The position numbers and the translations under genes are program-made. From Pseudomonadota bacterium (lineage in GTDB: Bacteria; Pseudomonadota; Alphaproteobacteria; Caulobacterales; Caulobacteraceae), in contig JAEZEZ010000007.1 in assembly GCA_023432855.1 (NCBI GenBank), forward strand, positions 1-64,000: 64,000 nt of DNA, given 5' to 3'. A model generated the notes under the pieces. That model was not told where the DNA came from and did not search any database. It saw only the letters and a program-made list of their open reading frames with translations. The stretch's first letter is position 1; every line of letters starts with the position of its first letter. Shown here piece by piece: positions 7,232-15,258 of the stretch.

Positions 7232-8116
7232 TCACACTGCGCCCCTGCGTGGCCAGTCGCGCGCCTGATTGCGCAGCCAGGTGTACTGGCGTTTGGCGTA
7301 ACGCCTTGTCTCCCGTTTGGCGGCGTCGATCGCGTCTTCGAGGGACCGTTCGCCGCGCACGACGCCCATGAATTCACGAACGCCGGTCGCCTTCATCACG
7401 GGCAGATCCGGGTCGAGCCTGCGGGCGGCGAGGGCCTCGACTTCCGCCAGGACGCCTGCTTCGACCATGGCGTCCAGCCGTTCGTCACAGCGTCGGTAGA
7501 GCTCGTCGCGTGGAGGCTCGAGCACGAGCGGATCGAACGCGTCGGCCCCGAGGATGGGGCGGGTGTCCGCCTGCCAGTCCGTCAGCGCGCGTCCCGACGC
7601 CCGGGCGACCGTCATGGCGCGCACGAGCCTCTGACGGTCTCCCGGCGCGATGCGCGCTTCCGCCCGCGGATCCAGATCGTGCAGGGCGCGGCGAAAGCTC
7701 TGCTCCCCCTCGCGGTCGAATTCCTCGGCGACGGCGGTGCGGACGGCGGCAGGCACTTCGGGGATGTCGGCGATGCCTCGCGTCAGGGCGTGGAAGTAGA
7801 GGCCCGTCCCGCCGACCACGATGGCGGGTCGGTCCAATGCCCGCAGTTCGCCCAGGATCTCGGCAACCGCACGGAGCCAGCGTCCGGTCGACCACGCCTC
7901 GGCGCCGTCGGCGATGCCGAACAGGCGGTGCTCGGCGCGCGCTTCCTCGTCGTCGTTCGGCCGCGCCGTGAGGATACGCAGGTCGCGGTATAGCTGCATG
8001 GAATCGGCATTGACGATCACCGCGCCGGTCTTGTCCGCCATCTCCAGGGCCAGGGCGGACTTGCCGCTGGCGGTGGGGCCGGCGATCAGGCGGATGGAAG
8101 GGCGGGTCCGCGCCAT
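7232..8116 (-). CDS. miaA: tRNA dimethylallyltransferase
   Basis: The 294-residue protein has the MiaA P-loop (GPTASGKSALAL), the NADSMQLYRDL substrate segment, VVGGTGLYFHAL and the GDRQRLVRA stretch. MiaA adds a dimethylallyl group to A37 of tRNAs reading UNN codons. The ATG at 8116 puts the P-loop near residue 13, as usual; a longer frame to 8176 adds an unlikely basic extension. It is divergent from mrp with about 65 bases between them. Confidence 0.95.
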   Translation of the reverse strand: MARTRPSIRLIAGPTASGKSALALEMADKTGAVIVNADSMQLYRDLRILTARPNDDEEARAEHRLFGIADGAEAWSTGRWLRAVAEILGELRALDRPAIVVGGTGLYFHALTRGIADIPEVPAAVRTAVAEEFDREGEQSFRRALHDLDPRAEARIAPGDRQRLVRAMTVARASGRALTDWQADTRPILGADAFDPLVLEPPRDELYRRCDERLDAMVEAGVLAEVEALAARRLDPDLPVMKATGVREFMGVVRGERSLEDAIDAAKRETRRYAKRQYTWLRNQARDWPRRGAV

Positions 8117-8182
8117 GGGGGCCTTGTCTCCTGGGCTCGCGGCGCGGATATGAGGGCCCGGCTTCCAGCGGCGCAATGTTCC

Positions 8183-9280
8183 ATGCCTGACTTTCCCGAC
8201 CGAGACACCATTCTCGCCGCGCTCGACGGCGTAACCGATCCCAGGTCAGGTCAGGGCCTGGCCAAGGCCGGGATGGTCAAGGGGCTGGCCATTGGTCCGG
8301 GGCGGGCGGGCTTCATGCTCGACGTCGCCGCGGCGGATGCGGCCGCTTACGCGCCGGTTCGCGCCGCCGCCGAGGCCGCGCTGAAGGCGCTGCCCGGGAT
8401 CAGCGAGGCGCGCGTGGTGCTCACCGCCGAGTCCGCCCCGGCGACGCGGCCGGCCCGTGGCCCGGCCCTCTCGGCCGAGGCGATCAAGCAGGGTCGGCCA
8501 GCCCCCACGCCGGCCGGGCGGCCGGACCACGTCCGCCGGGTCATCGCGGTCGCATCCGGGAAGGGCGGGGTGGGCAAGTCGACCGTCGCGGTCAACCTGG
8601 CCTGCGCCTTCGCCGCCCTGGGCCTGAGGGCGGGCTTGCTGGACGCTGACGTTTACGGGCCGTCCGCGCCTCTCATGATGGGGCTGGGCCAGACGCCGGA
8701 CTACGGCGACGACAAGAAGATCATCCCGCTGCAGGCCTGGGGCGTGAAGGCCATCTCCATCGGCCTGCTCGTCAACGCGGATCAGGCGATGATCTGGCGA
8801 GGGCCGATGGCGTCCCAGGCCCTCACACAGATGCTTACCGGAACGCGTTGGGGGACCGAGGCCGAGCCGCTGGACGTCCTGGTGGTCGATCTCCCGCCTG
8901 GCACGGGCGACGTGCAGCTGACACTGGTCCAGAAGACGAAGATCGACGGGGCGGTGGTGGTTTCGACGCCTCAGGAGGCGGCTCTTGCGGACGCCAGGCG
9001 GGCGGTAGCCATGTTCGGCAAGACCGGGACCCCGGTCATGGGCCTCATCGAGAACATGGCCTACTTCACCGCTCCCGGCGGCATCGAGCCCATTCCCATT
9101 TTTGGGCGCGGCGGGGCCAGTACCGAAGCCGAGCGGCTCGAGATACCCTTCCTCGGCGAGATTCCCATCGACATGGCGCTTCGGGAGGCTTGCGACGCAG
9201 GGCGGCCGCTGGTGGCCGAGGCGGACAGCGCTACGGCCATGGCCTTCATGGACATCGCCCGGCGGCTCGCGCCGGTCTGA
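8183..9280 (+). CDS. Mrp/ApbC-type P-loop ATPase, iron-sulfur cluster carrier
   Basis: The 365-residue protein has an N-terminal DUF59/MIP18-like domain (DRDTILAALDGVTDP), a variable linker and a C-terminal MinD/Mrp ATPase domain with the deviant Walker A ASGKGGVGKST (near residue 130), LLDADVYGPSAP and VDLPPGTGD. Members load or carry Fe-S clusters. The usual CxxC pair after the ENM segment is absent here (AYFTAPGG instead), so cluster binding, if any, must differ. The ATG at 8183 is preferred over the upstream GTG/ATG options because the conserved domain starts there. Confidence 0.88.
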   Translation: MPDFPDRDTILAALDGVTDPRSGQGLAKAGMVKGLAIGPGRAGFMLDVAAADAAAYAPVRAAAEAALKALPGISEARVVLTAESAPATRPARGPALSAEAIKQGRPAPTPAGRPDHVRRVIAVASGKGGVGKSTVAVNLACAFAALGLRAGLLDADVYGPSAPLMMGLGQTPDYGDDKKIIPLQAWGVKAISIGLLVNADQAMIWRGPMASQALTQMLTGTRWGTEAEPLDVLVVDLPPGTGDVQLTLVQKTKIDGAVVVSTPQEAALADARRAVAMFGKTGTPVMGLIENMAYFTAPGGIEPIPIFGRGGASTEAERLEIPFLGEIPIDMALREACDAGRPLVAEADSATAMAFMDIARRLAPV

Positions 9281-9282
9281 GA

Positions 9283-9669
9283 TCAGTTCAGGACCTCGTA
9301 CTGGGAACGCGCCAGCTCGCCCGGCTCCGACATGTATGCGCGGCCCGTCCTGGAGCGCTTCAACCTGTCCGGATCCTTCCACAGGACGGGGCCTGCCGGA
9401 ATGCTCGCGCCGCGCCTGGCGCAGGGGACCTTGACCTCGATGGGCCCGCCCACCCGGTAATGCGATCCGCGCTCGACGGCCTTCACTGTCCCAACGACAC
9501 GGCAATGGCCGGCGCCGCGCAGGCCGCCGTTCCAGTCTACGCGACGGACGGTCAGCACGACGACGTGTGGAGCTTGCGCCCGCGCCTGCTCGTAGGCCTC
9601 CGGGGGGAGGACGGCGAGGGCAGGGAAGGCGACGCATGACGCGGCGAAGACAACGAGAGGCAGGCGCAT
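9283..9669 (-). CDS. small exported protein of unknown function
   Basis: The 128-residue protein starts with a clear signal peptide (MRLPLVVFAASCVAFPALA). The mature part begins VLPPEAYEQARAQAPHVVVL and carries two cysteines (GHCRVVG and VPCARRG) within a beta-rich region. It ends close to the folded part with SQYEVLN. No family recognised. It is convergent with mrp (two-base gap) and lies downstream of folA on the same strand. Confidence 0.7.
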   Translation of the reverse strand: MRLPLVVFAASCVAFPALAVLPPEAYEQARAQAPHVVVLTVRRVDWNGGLRGAGHCRVVGTVKAVERGSHYRVGGPIEVKVPCARRGASIPAGPVLWKDPDRLKRSRTGRAYMSEPGELARSQYEVLN

Positions 9670-9686
9670 AAGGCGCTCCCTTGCGG

Positions 9687-10217
9687 TCAGGCCCTCACCC
9701 TATCGCGACGCTCCAGGATCCGAAACACGAACGCGTGGTCGTCCTTCTCGCCAGGCTCGTGCGCTTCGCGCCGGACCTCCTCGAAGTCGCCCTCGTCGAA
9801 CGCGGGCATCATCACATCTCCGTCCGGTTCGGCGTCCACCTCGGTCAGGTAGATGCGCTTCACCCGCGGCAGGGCGAGGCGGAAGATAGCGGCTCCGCCG
9901 ATGACCGCCACTTCGGACGCGCCATCCTCGCGGGCCTGTTCGCGCGCGATCTCCACGGCCTCGTCGAAGCTTGCGCACACCAGCGCCCCCTTGGGGCGGA
10001 AGGTCTCGTCGCGCGACAGCACGATGTTGAGCCGTCCGGGAAGGGGGCGAAGAGGCAGGCTCTCCCAGGTCGCCCGGCCCATGATGCAGGGTTTGCCGAT
10101 GGTGTTCGCCTTGAACAGCTGCAGATCCGAGCGCAGCCGCCAAGGAAGCCCTCCGTCACGGCCGATGACGCCGTTGCGGGCGCGGGCGACGACAATGGCG
10201 AGCGTGGGAGAGGGCAT
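9687..10217 (-). CDS. folA: dihydrofolate reductase
   Basis: The 176-residue protein has the DHFR core: LAIVVARARNGVIGRDGGLPW at the start, the IMGRATWESL NADPH-binding segment, NIVLSRD, and VIGGAAIFRLALP. It reduces dihydrofolate to tetrahydrofolate. The ATG at 10217 gives a family-typical N-terminus; an upstream ATG at 10247 would add ten residues and cannot be excluded since neither has a strong ribosome binding site. thyA, which generates dihydrofolate, lies 1.6 kb away on the same strand with two genes between. Confidence 0.95.
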   Translation of the reverse strand: MPSPTLAIVVARARNGVIGRDGGLPWRLRSDLQLFKANTIGKPCIMGRATWESLPLRPLPGRLNIVLSRDETFRPKGALVCASFDEAVEIAREQAREDGASEVAVIGGAAIFRLALPRVKRIYLTEVDAEPDGDVMMPAFDEGDFEEVRREAHEPGEKDDHAFVFRILERRDRVRA

Positions 10218-10262
10218 CAGCCGCAGATGCCGCTCCCAGGCTGCCATGGCAAGGGGGGCGCC

Positions 10263-10997
10263 TCAGGCCAGCTTCCGGCCGATCAGCAGCGGCCACAGCT
10301 TCAGGGATCCGCGATCATGGAAGCCTGCCTGTCCGTCCCAGTGGCGAGGATTGCGCCAGGTTCCGAACACGATGTCCCACAACGGCAGATCGGAATAGTT
10401 CCACCTGTGGACGCCGCGCTCGTGGTGCAGGGCGTGCATCTCGGGACGGGAGATGAACCAACCCAGCCAGTGGGACGTGCGGATGTTGGCGTGGGTGAAC
10501 ATCGACAGGAAGGCGGTGGTCAAAGCCACGGCGATGGCGGCTTGCGGGGCGATCCCCAGGCCTCCCACCAGCACCAGACTTCCGAGCAAGGCCCAGCCCG
10601 CCATATCGAGTGGGTGGAACCAGAAAGCGCCCCAGATATCCACGCGCTCTGCGGAGTGATGCGTCTGGTGCAGGTGGCGCCAGAGGAAGTCCGTTTCGTG
10701 CATGGTGCGGTGCCATGCGTAGATCCCCAGCTCGATGGCGAGCAGACCGAGGATGAATTGGCCCCAAAGAGGCCAGGCGGACAGGTCGAGCAGAGCATGG
10801 TCCGCGAGCCAGGCGTCGCATACCAGGGGGGCGTACCCGGCCACAGCGAAGTACCCGAGGAAGGCGAGGGCGCCGCGCAGGCGCCAGTGCGGCTGAACCT
10901 CGAAACTTCTTGCCCTGTGCAGGGCGTCAAGCACGCAGAATGCGAGGAACATGGCGGCGATGGTCATCGTCACCGCGTTGAACAGGGGGGAGAACAA
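10263..10997 (-). CDS. sterol desaturase/fatty acid hydroxylase family membrane protein
   Basis: The 244-residue protein has four or so membrane segments and the histidine clusters of the di-iron fatty acid hydroxylase superfamily: HRTMH, HLHQTHH and HALHHERGVH. Such enzymes hydroxylate or desaturate membrane lipids or carotenoids using O2. The open start is a TTG at 10997; an ATG at 10967 would still keep the first membrane helix nearly intact, so the start is uncertain. The divergent tetR gene beside it is a candidate regulator. Confidence 0.85.
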   Translation of the reverse strand: MFSPLFNAVTMTIAAMFLAFCVLDALHRARSFEVQPHWRLRGALAFLGYFAVAGYAPLVCDAWLADHALLDLSAWPLWGQFILGLLAIELGIYAWHRTMHETDFLWRHLHQTHHSAERVDIWGAFWFHPLDMAGWALLGSLVLVGGLGIAPQAAIAVALTTAFLSMFTHANIRTSHWLGWFISRPEMHALHHERGVHRWNYSDLPLWDIVFGTWRNPRHWDGQAGFHDRGSLKLWPLLIGRKLA

Positions 10998-11201
10998 GAT
11001 CGGGCCTCACTCGATTACGCGTCGGGAGCGACGCTGGGGAGGCGGTGAAATAGAGGTGGGGAAGCGTGGCAGGCTAGCCGACCCATGGTTCGGTGAGCGG
11101 CGTGATCCGAAACTCCAGCCGCTTCAAGAACCTGTGGGATTTAAAGGCCCGGCTGGCATGTCCTTGCAGCGCTGCAACCGTACTTCTGGTATGGTGACGC
11201 C
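10998..11201. promoter_or_regulatory. divergent intergenic region between hydroxylase and tetR genes, with 14-bp palindrome
   Basis: Within it, 11164-11177 is the perfect palindrome TTGCAGCGCTGCAA, 24 bases before the ATG at 11202. A perfect 14-bp inverted repeat between a tetR gene and a divergent gene is the classic position of a TetR-family operator, so autoregulation and control of the hydroxylase are inferred. Both promoters are unplaced. Confidence 0.6.
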
Positions 11202-11824
11202 ATGAGCAAACCGCTGTCCGGGGGGCGCAGACGCGCGGGCGCCTGCTCGACATCGCGGAGTCCGCTGTTCTCGAAAAGGGCTTCGGTGCGACCTCGATCG
11301 ACGAGGTGATCGCCGAAGCGGGCCTGACCAAGAGCGGCTTCTTCTACCATTTCCGGGACAAGAACGACCTCGCGCTGGCCCTGCTGGACCGGTACGTCGA
11401 GCGCGATACGCGGATATTCGACGACATCTTCTCGCGCGCCGAAGAGTTGAACGAGGATCCGCTCCACGCCTTTCTCATCGCCTTGAAGCTCACGGCCGAA
11501 ATGATGGGGGATCTGCCGGGCGGGCATCCTGGCTGTCTCGTCGCGACGGTGACCTTTCACGAGCGGCAGTTCAATCCGGAGGTCCGCCGACGGGCGGCCG
11601 AAGCCTCGCTGCTATGGCGCCGTCGCTTCCTCGGAAGGCTGGAGCAGGTCGCGGCTCAGTACCCCTCGCGCATCGACATCGAACTCGAGACGCTCGCCGA
11701 CATGTTCAACAGCGTCGTCGATGGAGCCATCATCATGTCGAAGGGGCTGTCGGATCCACAGATCCTTCCCCGGCAGATAATGGCCTACCGCGCCTTTGTG
11801 CGAGCGGTGTTCCTCGGAATCTGA
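11202..11824 (+). pseudogene. TetR/AcrR family regulator with an apparent frameshift near its start
   Basis: From the GTG at 11306 the frame encodes a TetR protein lacking its beginning. Upstream in that frame the codons continue plausibly (QTRGRLLDIAESAVLEKGFG, then ATSIDEVIAEAGLTKSGFFYHF, the HTH), but no start codon exists before a stop at 11195. The ATG at 11202 is in another frame and joins exactly if the run of six G at 11220-11225 had seven (or four). So this is either a sequencing error in a homopolymer or a real inactivating or phase-variable frameshift. The C-terminal ligand domain is intact and the stop is at 11824. Confidence 0.82.
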
Positions 11825-11829
11825 GGCGT

Positions 11830-12684
11830 TCAGACCGCGACCGGCGCCTTGATGTGGGGGTGGGGGTCGTAACCCTCGAGCACGAAGTCGCTGAACTCGT
11901 AGGCGAATAAGTCGTCGCGCGGAGCGACGCGCATGGTCGGAAAGGGGCGGGGCTCCCGACGCAGTTGCTCTCGCGCCTGCTCAAGGTGGTTCAGATAGAG
12001 GTGGGCGTCCCCGAGGGTGTGCACGAACTCTCCCGGTCGCAGACCGGTCACCTGCGCAAGCATCAGCGTGAGCAGGGCATAGCTGGCAATGTTGAACGGC
12101 ACTCCCAGGAACACGTCTGCAGAGCGCTGGTACAGCTGGCAGCTGAGCTTTCCGTCAGCCACGAAGAACTGGAACAGGCAGTGGCACGGCGGGAGGGCCA
12201 TGTCGTCGACATCGGCCGGGTTCCAGGCGGAGACGATGTGCCTGCGGCTGTGGGGATTTGTCTTCAGGCCGTCGACCAGACGCTGGATCTGATCGATCGA
12301 GCGGCCGTCCGGGGCGGTCCACGAGCGCCACTGCTTGCCGTAGACCGGACCAAGCTCTCCGTCGGCGGCGGCCCACTCATCCCAGATGCCGACGCCCCGC
12401 TCCTGGAGCCACCGCACATTGGTGTCTCCCCGGAGAAACCAGAGCAGTTCGTAGATGATGGACTTCAGGTGCAGCTTCTTCGTCGTGAGCAGGGGGAACC
12501 CCTGATCCAGGTCGAAGCGGATCTGGCGGCCGAACACGCCCATGGTGCCCGTGCCGGTGCGATCGTCGCGTACCCAGCCGTTGGTGAGGATGTCCTGGAG
12601 CAGGTCCAGGTACTGCCATTCCTCATGCCGACGCCCCTCGTCGGAAGGCTGGGCTGGAGGACTGGTTCGGGCAAGCACGGTCAT
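11830..12684 (-). CDS. thyA: thymidylate synthase
   Basis: The 284-residue protein is ThyA: RTGTGTMGVFG, PLLTTKKLHLKSIIYELLWF, the nucleophile in LPPCHCLFQFF (Cys167), CQLYQRSADVFLGVPFNIASYALL and the C-terminal HPHIKAPVAV. It methylates dUMP to dTMP with methylenetetrahydrofolate, producing dihydrofolate for FolA. Both ends are typical for the family. It is convergent with the tetR gene, five bases apart. Confidence 0.97.
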   Translation of the reverse strand: MTVLARTSPPAQPSDEGRRHEEWQYLDLLQDILTNGWVRDDRTGTGTMGVFGRQIRFDLDQGFPLLTTKKLHLKSIIYELLWFLRGDTNVRWLQERGVGIWDEWAAADGELGPVYGKQWRSWTAPDGRSIDQIQRLVDGLKTNPHSRRHIVSAWNPADVDDMALPPCHCLFQFFVADGKLSCQLYQRSADVFLGVPFNIASYALLTLMLAQVTGLRPGEFVHTLGDAHLYLNHLEQAREQLRREPRPFPTMRVAPRDDLFAYEFSDFVLEGYDPHPHIKAPVAV

Positions 12685-12752
12685 GCCGCCACTTCAGACC
12701 GAATCGAGCCGGTTCGCTAGTGCGCCATATCGCGCCGGCTGCTCCAGGCGCG

Positions 12753-12782
12753 AAAAAAGGGCCCGCCGAAGCCGGCGGGCCC
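12753..12782 (-). terminator. Rho-independent terminator of the flagellin gene
   Basis: On the minus strand a perfect 10-bp stem (GGGCCCGCCG with its complement, loop of four) is followed directly by six T. It lies about 25 bases after the stop of the flagellin at 12806, before thyA. Confidence 0.93.
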
Positions 12783-12805
12783 TTTCGCTGTTCGGGTGAA
12801 CTCCC

Positions 12806-13639
12806 TTACGAGCGGAAGAGCGACAGGATCACCTGCGGCGCCTGATTGGCGATGTTCAGGGCCTGGGCGCCCAGCTGCTGCTGGACCTGCAGGGCCTGAA
12901 GCCGCGCGCTTTCCTTCGCAAGGTCGGCGTCGACCAGGTTGCCGATGCCCGCTTCCAGGACGTCTGTCAGCTTGGAGACGAAGGTGTTGTGAGCTTCGAT
13001 CTGCTTGGCCTGCGCGCCGATGTCGCCCATGGCCGAGTTCACGTTGGCGATGGATGCGTCCAACTGGCCCAGCACGGCGGTCGCGTTGGTGGCGGTGTTG
13101 ATCGACGATGTCGCCGCCATGGTGATGATCGAACCGCCGAGCGACAGGTTCTTGACGCTGAGGGTCACGTAGGCGTCGGCATCGGCGTTGGCGAGGAAGC
13201 GGATCGAGGCGCTCAGCGAGCCGTCGAGCATGTTGGCGCCGTCGAACTCGGCGTTCTCGGTGATCTGCACGACCTGGCGGAGCAGGGCGCGATAATCCGA
13301 ATTCAGGGCGGCACGCGACTCGGTGCTCAGCGACGGGTCCATCGCGGCCACGACCTTCTCCTTGATCTGGAGAAGCAGGTCGGAGATCGATTCGCCTGCC
13401 GCCAGGGTGACGTCTGCGATCGAGGTGGCGCGGTCGAGGCTCATCTTCACCGCAGCCAGTGCGCCGACGTCCGCGCGCTGTCCCTGCGCGACCGCCCAGA
13501 CCGAAGCGTTGTCCTTGGCGCCGTTGACCTTGAGCCCCGTGTTGATGCGGGTCTGCACGTCTTCCAGAGCCTGATTGGTCTTGTTCAGGTTCTGGAGGGC
13601 GATCATGGCCGACGTATTGGTATGCACGCTGACCGTCAT
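12806..13639 (-). CDS. flagellin (first of two)
   Basis: The 277-residue protein has the conserved flagellin D0/D1 ends: N-terminal SVHTNTSAMIALQNLNKTNQ and TRINTGLKV, and C-terminal VDADLAKESARLQALQVQQQLGAQALNIAN ending in SLFRS (shown in parts). The central variable region is short, giving the small size seen in Caulobacter flagellins. The ATG at 13639 is chosen over the one six bases earlier because GAGGAG is then spaced six bases away. It follows flaG on the same strand after 150 bases; no clear sigma-54 site was found just upstream. Confidence 0.95.
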   Translation of the reverse strand: MTVSVHTNTSAMIALQNLNKTNQALEDVQTRINTGLKVNGAKDNASVWAVAQGQRADVGALAAVKMSLDRATSIADVTLAAGESISDLLLQIKEKVVAAMDPSLSTESRAALNSDYRALLRQVVQITENAEFDGANMLDGSLSASIRFLANADADAYVTLSVKNLSLGGSIITMAATSSINTATNATAVLGQLDASIANVNSAMGDIGAQAKQIEAHNTFVSKLTDVLEAGIGNLVDADLAKESARLQALQVQQQLGAQALNIANQAPQVILSLFRS

Positions 13640-13654
13640 GGCCATCTCCTCAGG

Positions 13655-13790
13655 CGTCACTCCGCGAGAAGGTAAGGGCGCGTTCGTGAGCGTATGGTTA
13701 ACGCCGCCGCAACGCATTACGCCGCGCGGCGGCTGCCTGCGCGGTAAGTAGTTTTCGGCGACGCCTGACGGCGTCCTTGCGCGGCCCTCG
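13655..13790 (-). promoter_or_regulatory. leader region between flaG and the flagellin gene
   Basis: A GACGCC/GGCGTC hairpin with a four-base loop lies at about 13759-13774, just after the flaG stop, without a T run. The flagellin leader ends in TGAGGAGATGGCCA, a 14-base string that also occurs right at the flaG start. The best -24/-12-like string (GGCGTAATGCGTTGC) has 11 rather than 10 bases between GG and GC, so no promoter is claimed. Confidence 0.35.
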
Positions 13791-14078
13791 TCAGGCCTTC
13801 GTCGCGATAACGTTCCCGGCGACGTACGCGGGGTTCTCCTGCAGTCGCAGCACCTCTTCGCGGGGCAACTGACGCACGACTTCACCCGTCTTCCGGTCCA
13901 GCGTCTTGTAGACGTAGCTTCCGGTGGCGCGGTCCAGCTCGATGACGAGCCGGAAGTCGGCGGCGGTTTGTTCGCGTACGGGCTGGTCACTGCCCTGCGC
14001 TGCGACCGGGTTGCCCCTTGGGGTGTCCTGGTTCAGCGACGTGGAGACCGACGAGATCCTTTCGACATTAGTGGCCAT
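13791..14078 (-). CDS. flaG: FlaG-like flagellar protein
   Basis: The 95-residue protein has a polar N-terminus and a FlaG-type C-terminal domain: FRLVIELDRATGSYVYKTLDRKTGEVVRQLP (in parts: SYVYKTLDRKTGEVVRQLP). FlaG proteins are linked to filament length or assembly. It sits between two flagellin genes on the same strand. GAGGAG lies immediately before the ATG at 14078, closer than usual. Confidence 0.82.
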   Translation of the reverse strand: MATNVERISSVSTSLNQDTPRGNPVAAQGSDQPVREQTAADFRLVIELDRATGSYVYKTLDRKTGEVVRQLPREEVLRLQENPAYVAGNVIATKA

Positions 14079-14133
14079 CTCCTCAACGCAGCGGGCTCAG
14101 CCGCCACGTCTCCTTTGTTCTCGCGGAAAGGCT

Positions 14134-14159
14134 GGAGACGGGCCCAGGGGCCCGCCTCC
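14134..14159 (-). terminator. hairpin after the second flagellin gene
   Basis: GGAGGCGGGCC and GGCCCGTCTCC pair over 11 positions with one mismatch, ten bases after the flagellin stop at 14170. No T run follows, so it may stabilise the mRNA end rather than terminate. Confidence 0.45.
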
Positions 14160-14169
14160 ATCCGTTTCA

Positions 14170-15000
14170 TCAGCGGAAGAGACCCAGCAGGGTCGAGGTC
14201 GAGGAGTTCGCGATCGCGAGCGCCTGGATCCCGAGTTGCTGCTTGGTCTGCAGGGCCTGCAGCCGGGCGCTTTCCTTCGCCAGGTCGGCGTCCACCAGGT
14301 TGCCGACGCCGGCTTCCAGGGTGTCCTGGAGCTTGCCGATGAAGGTCAGGTGGGTCTCCAGCGCCTTCGACGACGTGCCGAGGCGCGAAAGCGACGCGGA
14401 CACGTTGTTGATGGAGGTTTCGACAGTGCCGGCCAGGGTCTGAGCGGCCGTGGCGGTAGCGAACGAGGCCGTGGTGGCCACGGTCACGATGGAACCGCCC
14501 AGAGCCATGATCTCGGCCCGCACGGTCAGCTTGGACGACGCATCGGCGTTAGCCAGCGCCGCGACGGCCGTCGCACCGGTGTTGATCAGGTTCTTGCCGT
14601 TGAACTCGGCGTTGGCGACCACCTTGCCGAGCTGGTCGCGGAGGGCCTTGAAGTCCTCGTTGAGCGCGGCGCGGGCCGTCGAGTCGAGAGAGGCGTCGGC
14701 GGCGGCGAGGGCCTTTTCCTTCATCTGCACGAGCAGATCGGAAACGGTTTCACCGGCGGCCAGAGCAACGTCGGCTACCGACTGGCCGCGCTGAAGGCTG
14801 TCCTTCACGGCGTTCAGGGCGCCGATTTCGGCGCGCTGCGACTGGGCGATGGCCCAGATAGCGCCGTTGTCCTTCGCGCTGGCGACCTTCTTGCCGGTGT
14901 TGATCCGGCCCTGGACGATCGACAGTTCGTTGGAGGTTTGGTTGAGGTTTTGCAGCGCGACGAGCGCGCCATAGTTCGTGTTAACGCTGTTCAGCGCCAT
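14170..15000 (-). CDS. flagellin (second of two)
   Basis: The 276-residue protein has the flagellin N-terminus (NSVNTNYGALVALQNLNQTS, RINTGKKVASAKDN) and C-terminus (NLVDADLAKESARLQALQTK, LGIQALAIANSSTS, LLGLFR). It is clearly paralogous to the flagellin at 12806, with the ends most alike and the centre diverged. AAGGAC precedes the ATG at 15000. A sigma-54 promoter lies about 75 bases upstream (15073-15088). Exported by the flagellar type III apparatus to build the filament. Confidence 0.95.
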   Translation of the reverse strand: MALNSVNTNYGALVALQNLNQTSNELSIVQGRINTGKKVASAKDNGAIWAIAQSQRAEIGALNAVKDSLQRGQSVADVALAAGETVSDLLVQMKEKALAAADASLDSTARAALNEDFKALRDQLGKVVANAEFNGKNLINTGATAVAALANADASSKLTVRAEIMALGGSIVTVATTASFATATAAQTLAGTVETSINNVSASLSRLGTSSKALETHLTFIGKLQDTLEAGVGNLVDADLAKESARLQALQTKQQLGIQALAIANSSTSTLLGLFR

Positions 15001-15072
15001 ATCACAGGTCCTTCTTCCTGATGTCCGGCCGTCGTTTTGACCGCCGGGGGCGTTTTGCCCGAGGGAGGAAGA

Positions 15073-15088
15073 AGCAAGCCCAGGGCCA
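15073..15088 (-). promoter_or_regulatory. sigma-54 (-24/-12) promoter of the second flagellin
   Basis: The minus strand reads TGGCCCTGGGCTTGCT, with GG and GC separated by exactly ten bases and TTGC at -12, matching the sigma-54 consensus TGGCAC-N5-TTGC. The predicted start near 15062 gives a leader of about 60 bases. Late flagellar genes of Caulobacter are known to use this class with FlbD. Confidence 0.8.
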
Positions 15089-15177
15089 CAGCCCGCACTC
15101 TCGGGCGAAAGTCCTCAAAATACTGATTCTATTACGGTACCTTGCCTTAACCATGCCGTTGGCCAGGCACATCTTGC

Positions 15178-15231
15178 CTGCCGCCGCGCCCCTGCGGCAG
15201 AAAATGCCGGGCCGGGCGGCACAAACTGCCC
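15178..15231. repeat. two adjacent short hairpins before the acetyltransferase gene
   Basis: CTGCCGC...GCGGCAG (7-bp stem, about 15178-15200) is followed by CCGGGC...GCCCGG (about 15212-15233). They lie between the divergent flagellin promoter and the pseH-like start. They could be leader structures or protein sites; no T run makes either a clear terminator. Confidence 0.4.
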
Positions 15232-15258
15232 GGCGCCGCCGCCGGAAGGGCTGGACTG

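Noticed and set aside
11306..11824. GTG at 11306 as the true tetR start
   Set aside because: It would remove most of the HTH domain; upstream codons in the same frame read as a proper TetR N-terminus, so a frameshift explains the data better.
13655..13740. Sigma-54 promoter for the flagellin at 12806 (GGCGTAATGCGTTGC)
   Set aside because: The GG and GC are separated by 11 bases, not 10, which this class does not tolerate well.
15164..15178. Sigma-54-like AGGCACATCTTGCC on the plus strand before the acetyltransferase
   Set aside because: The GG and GC are only eight bases apart.
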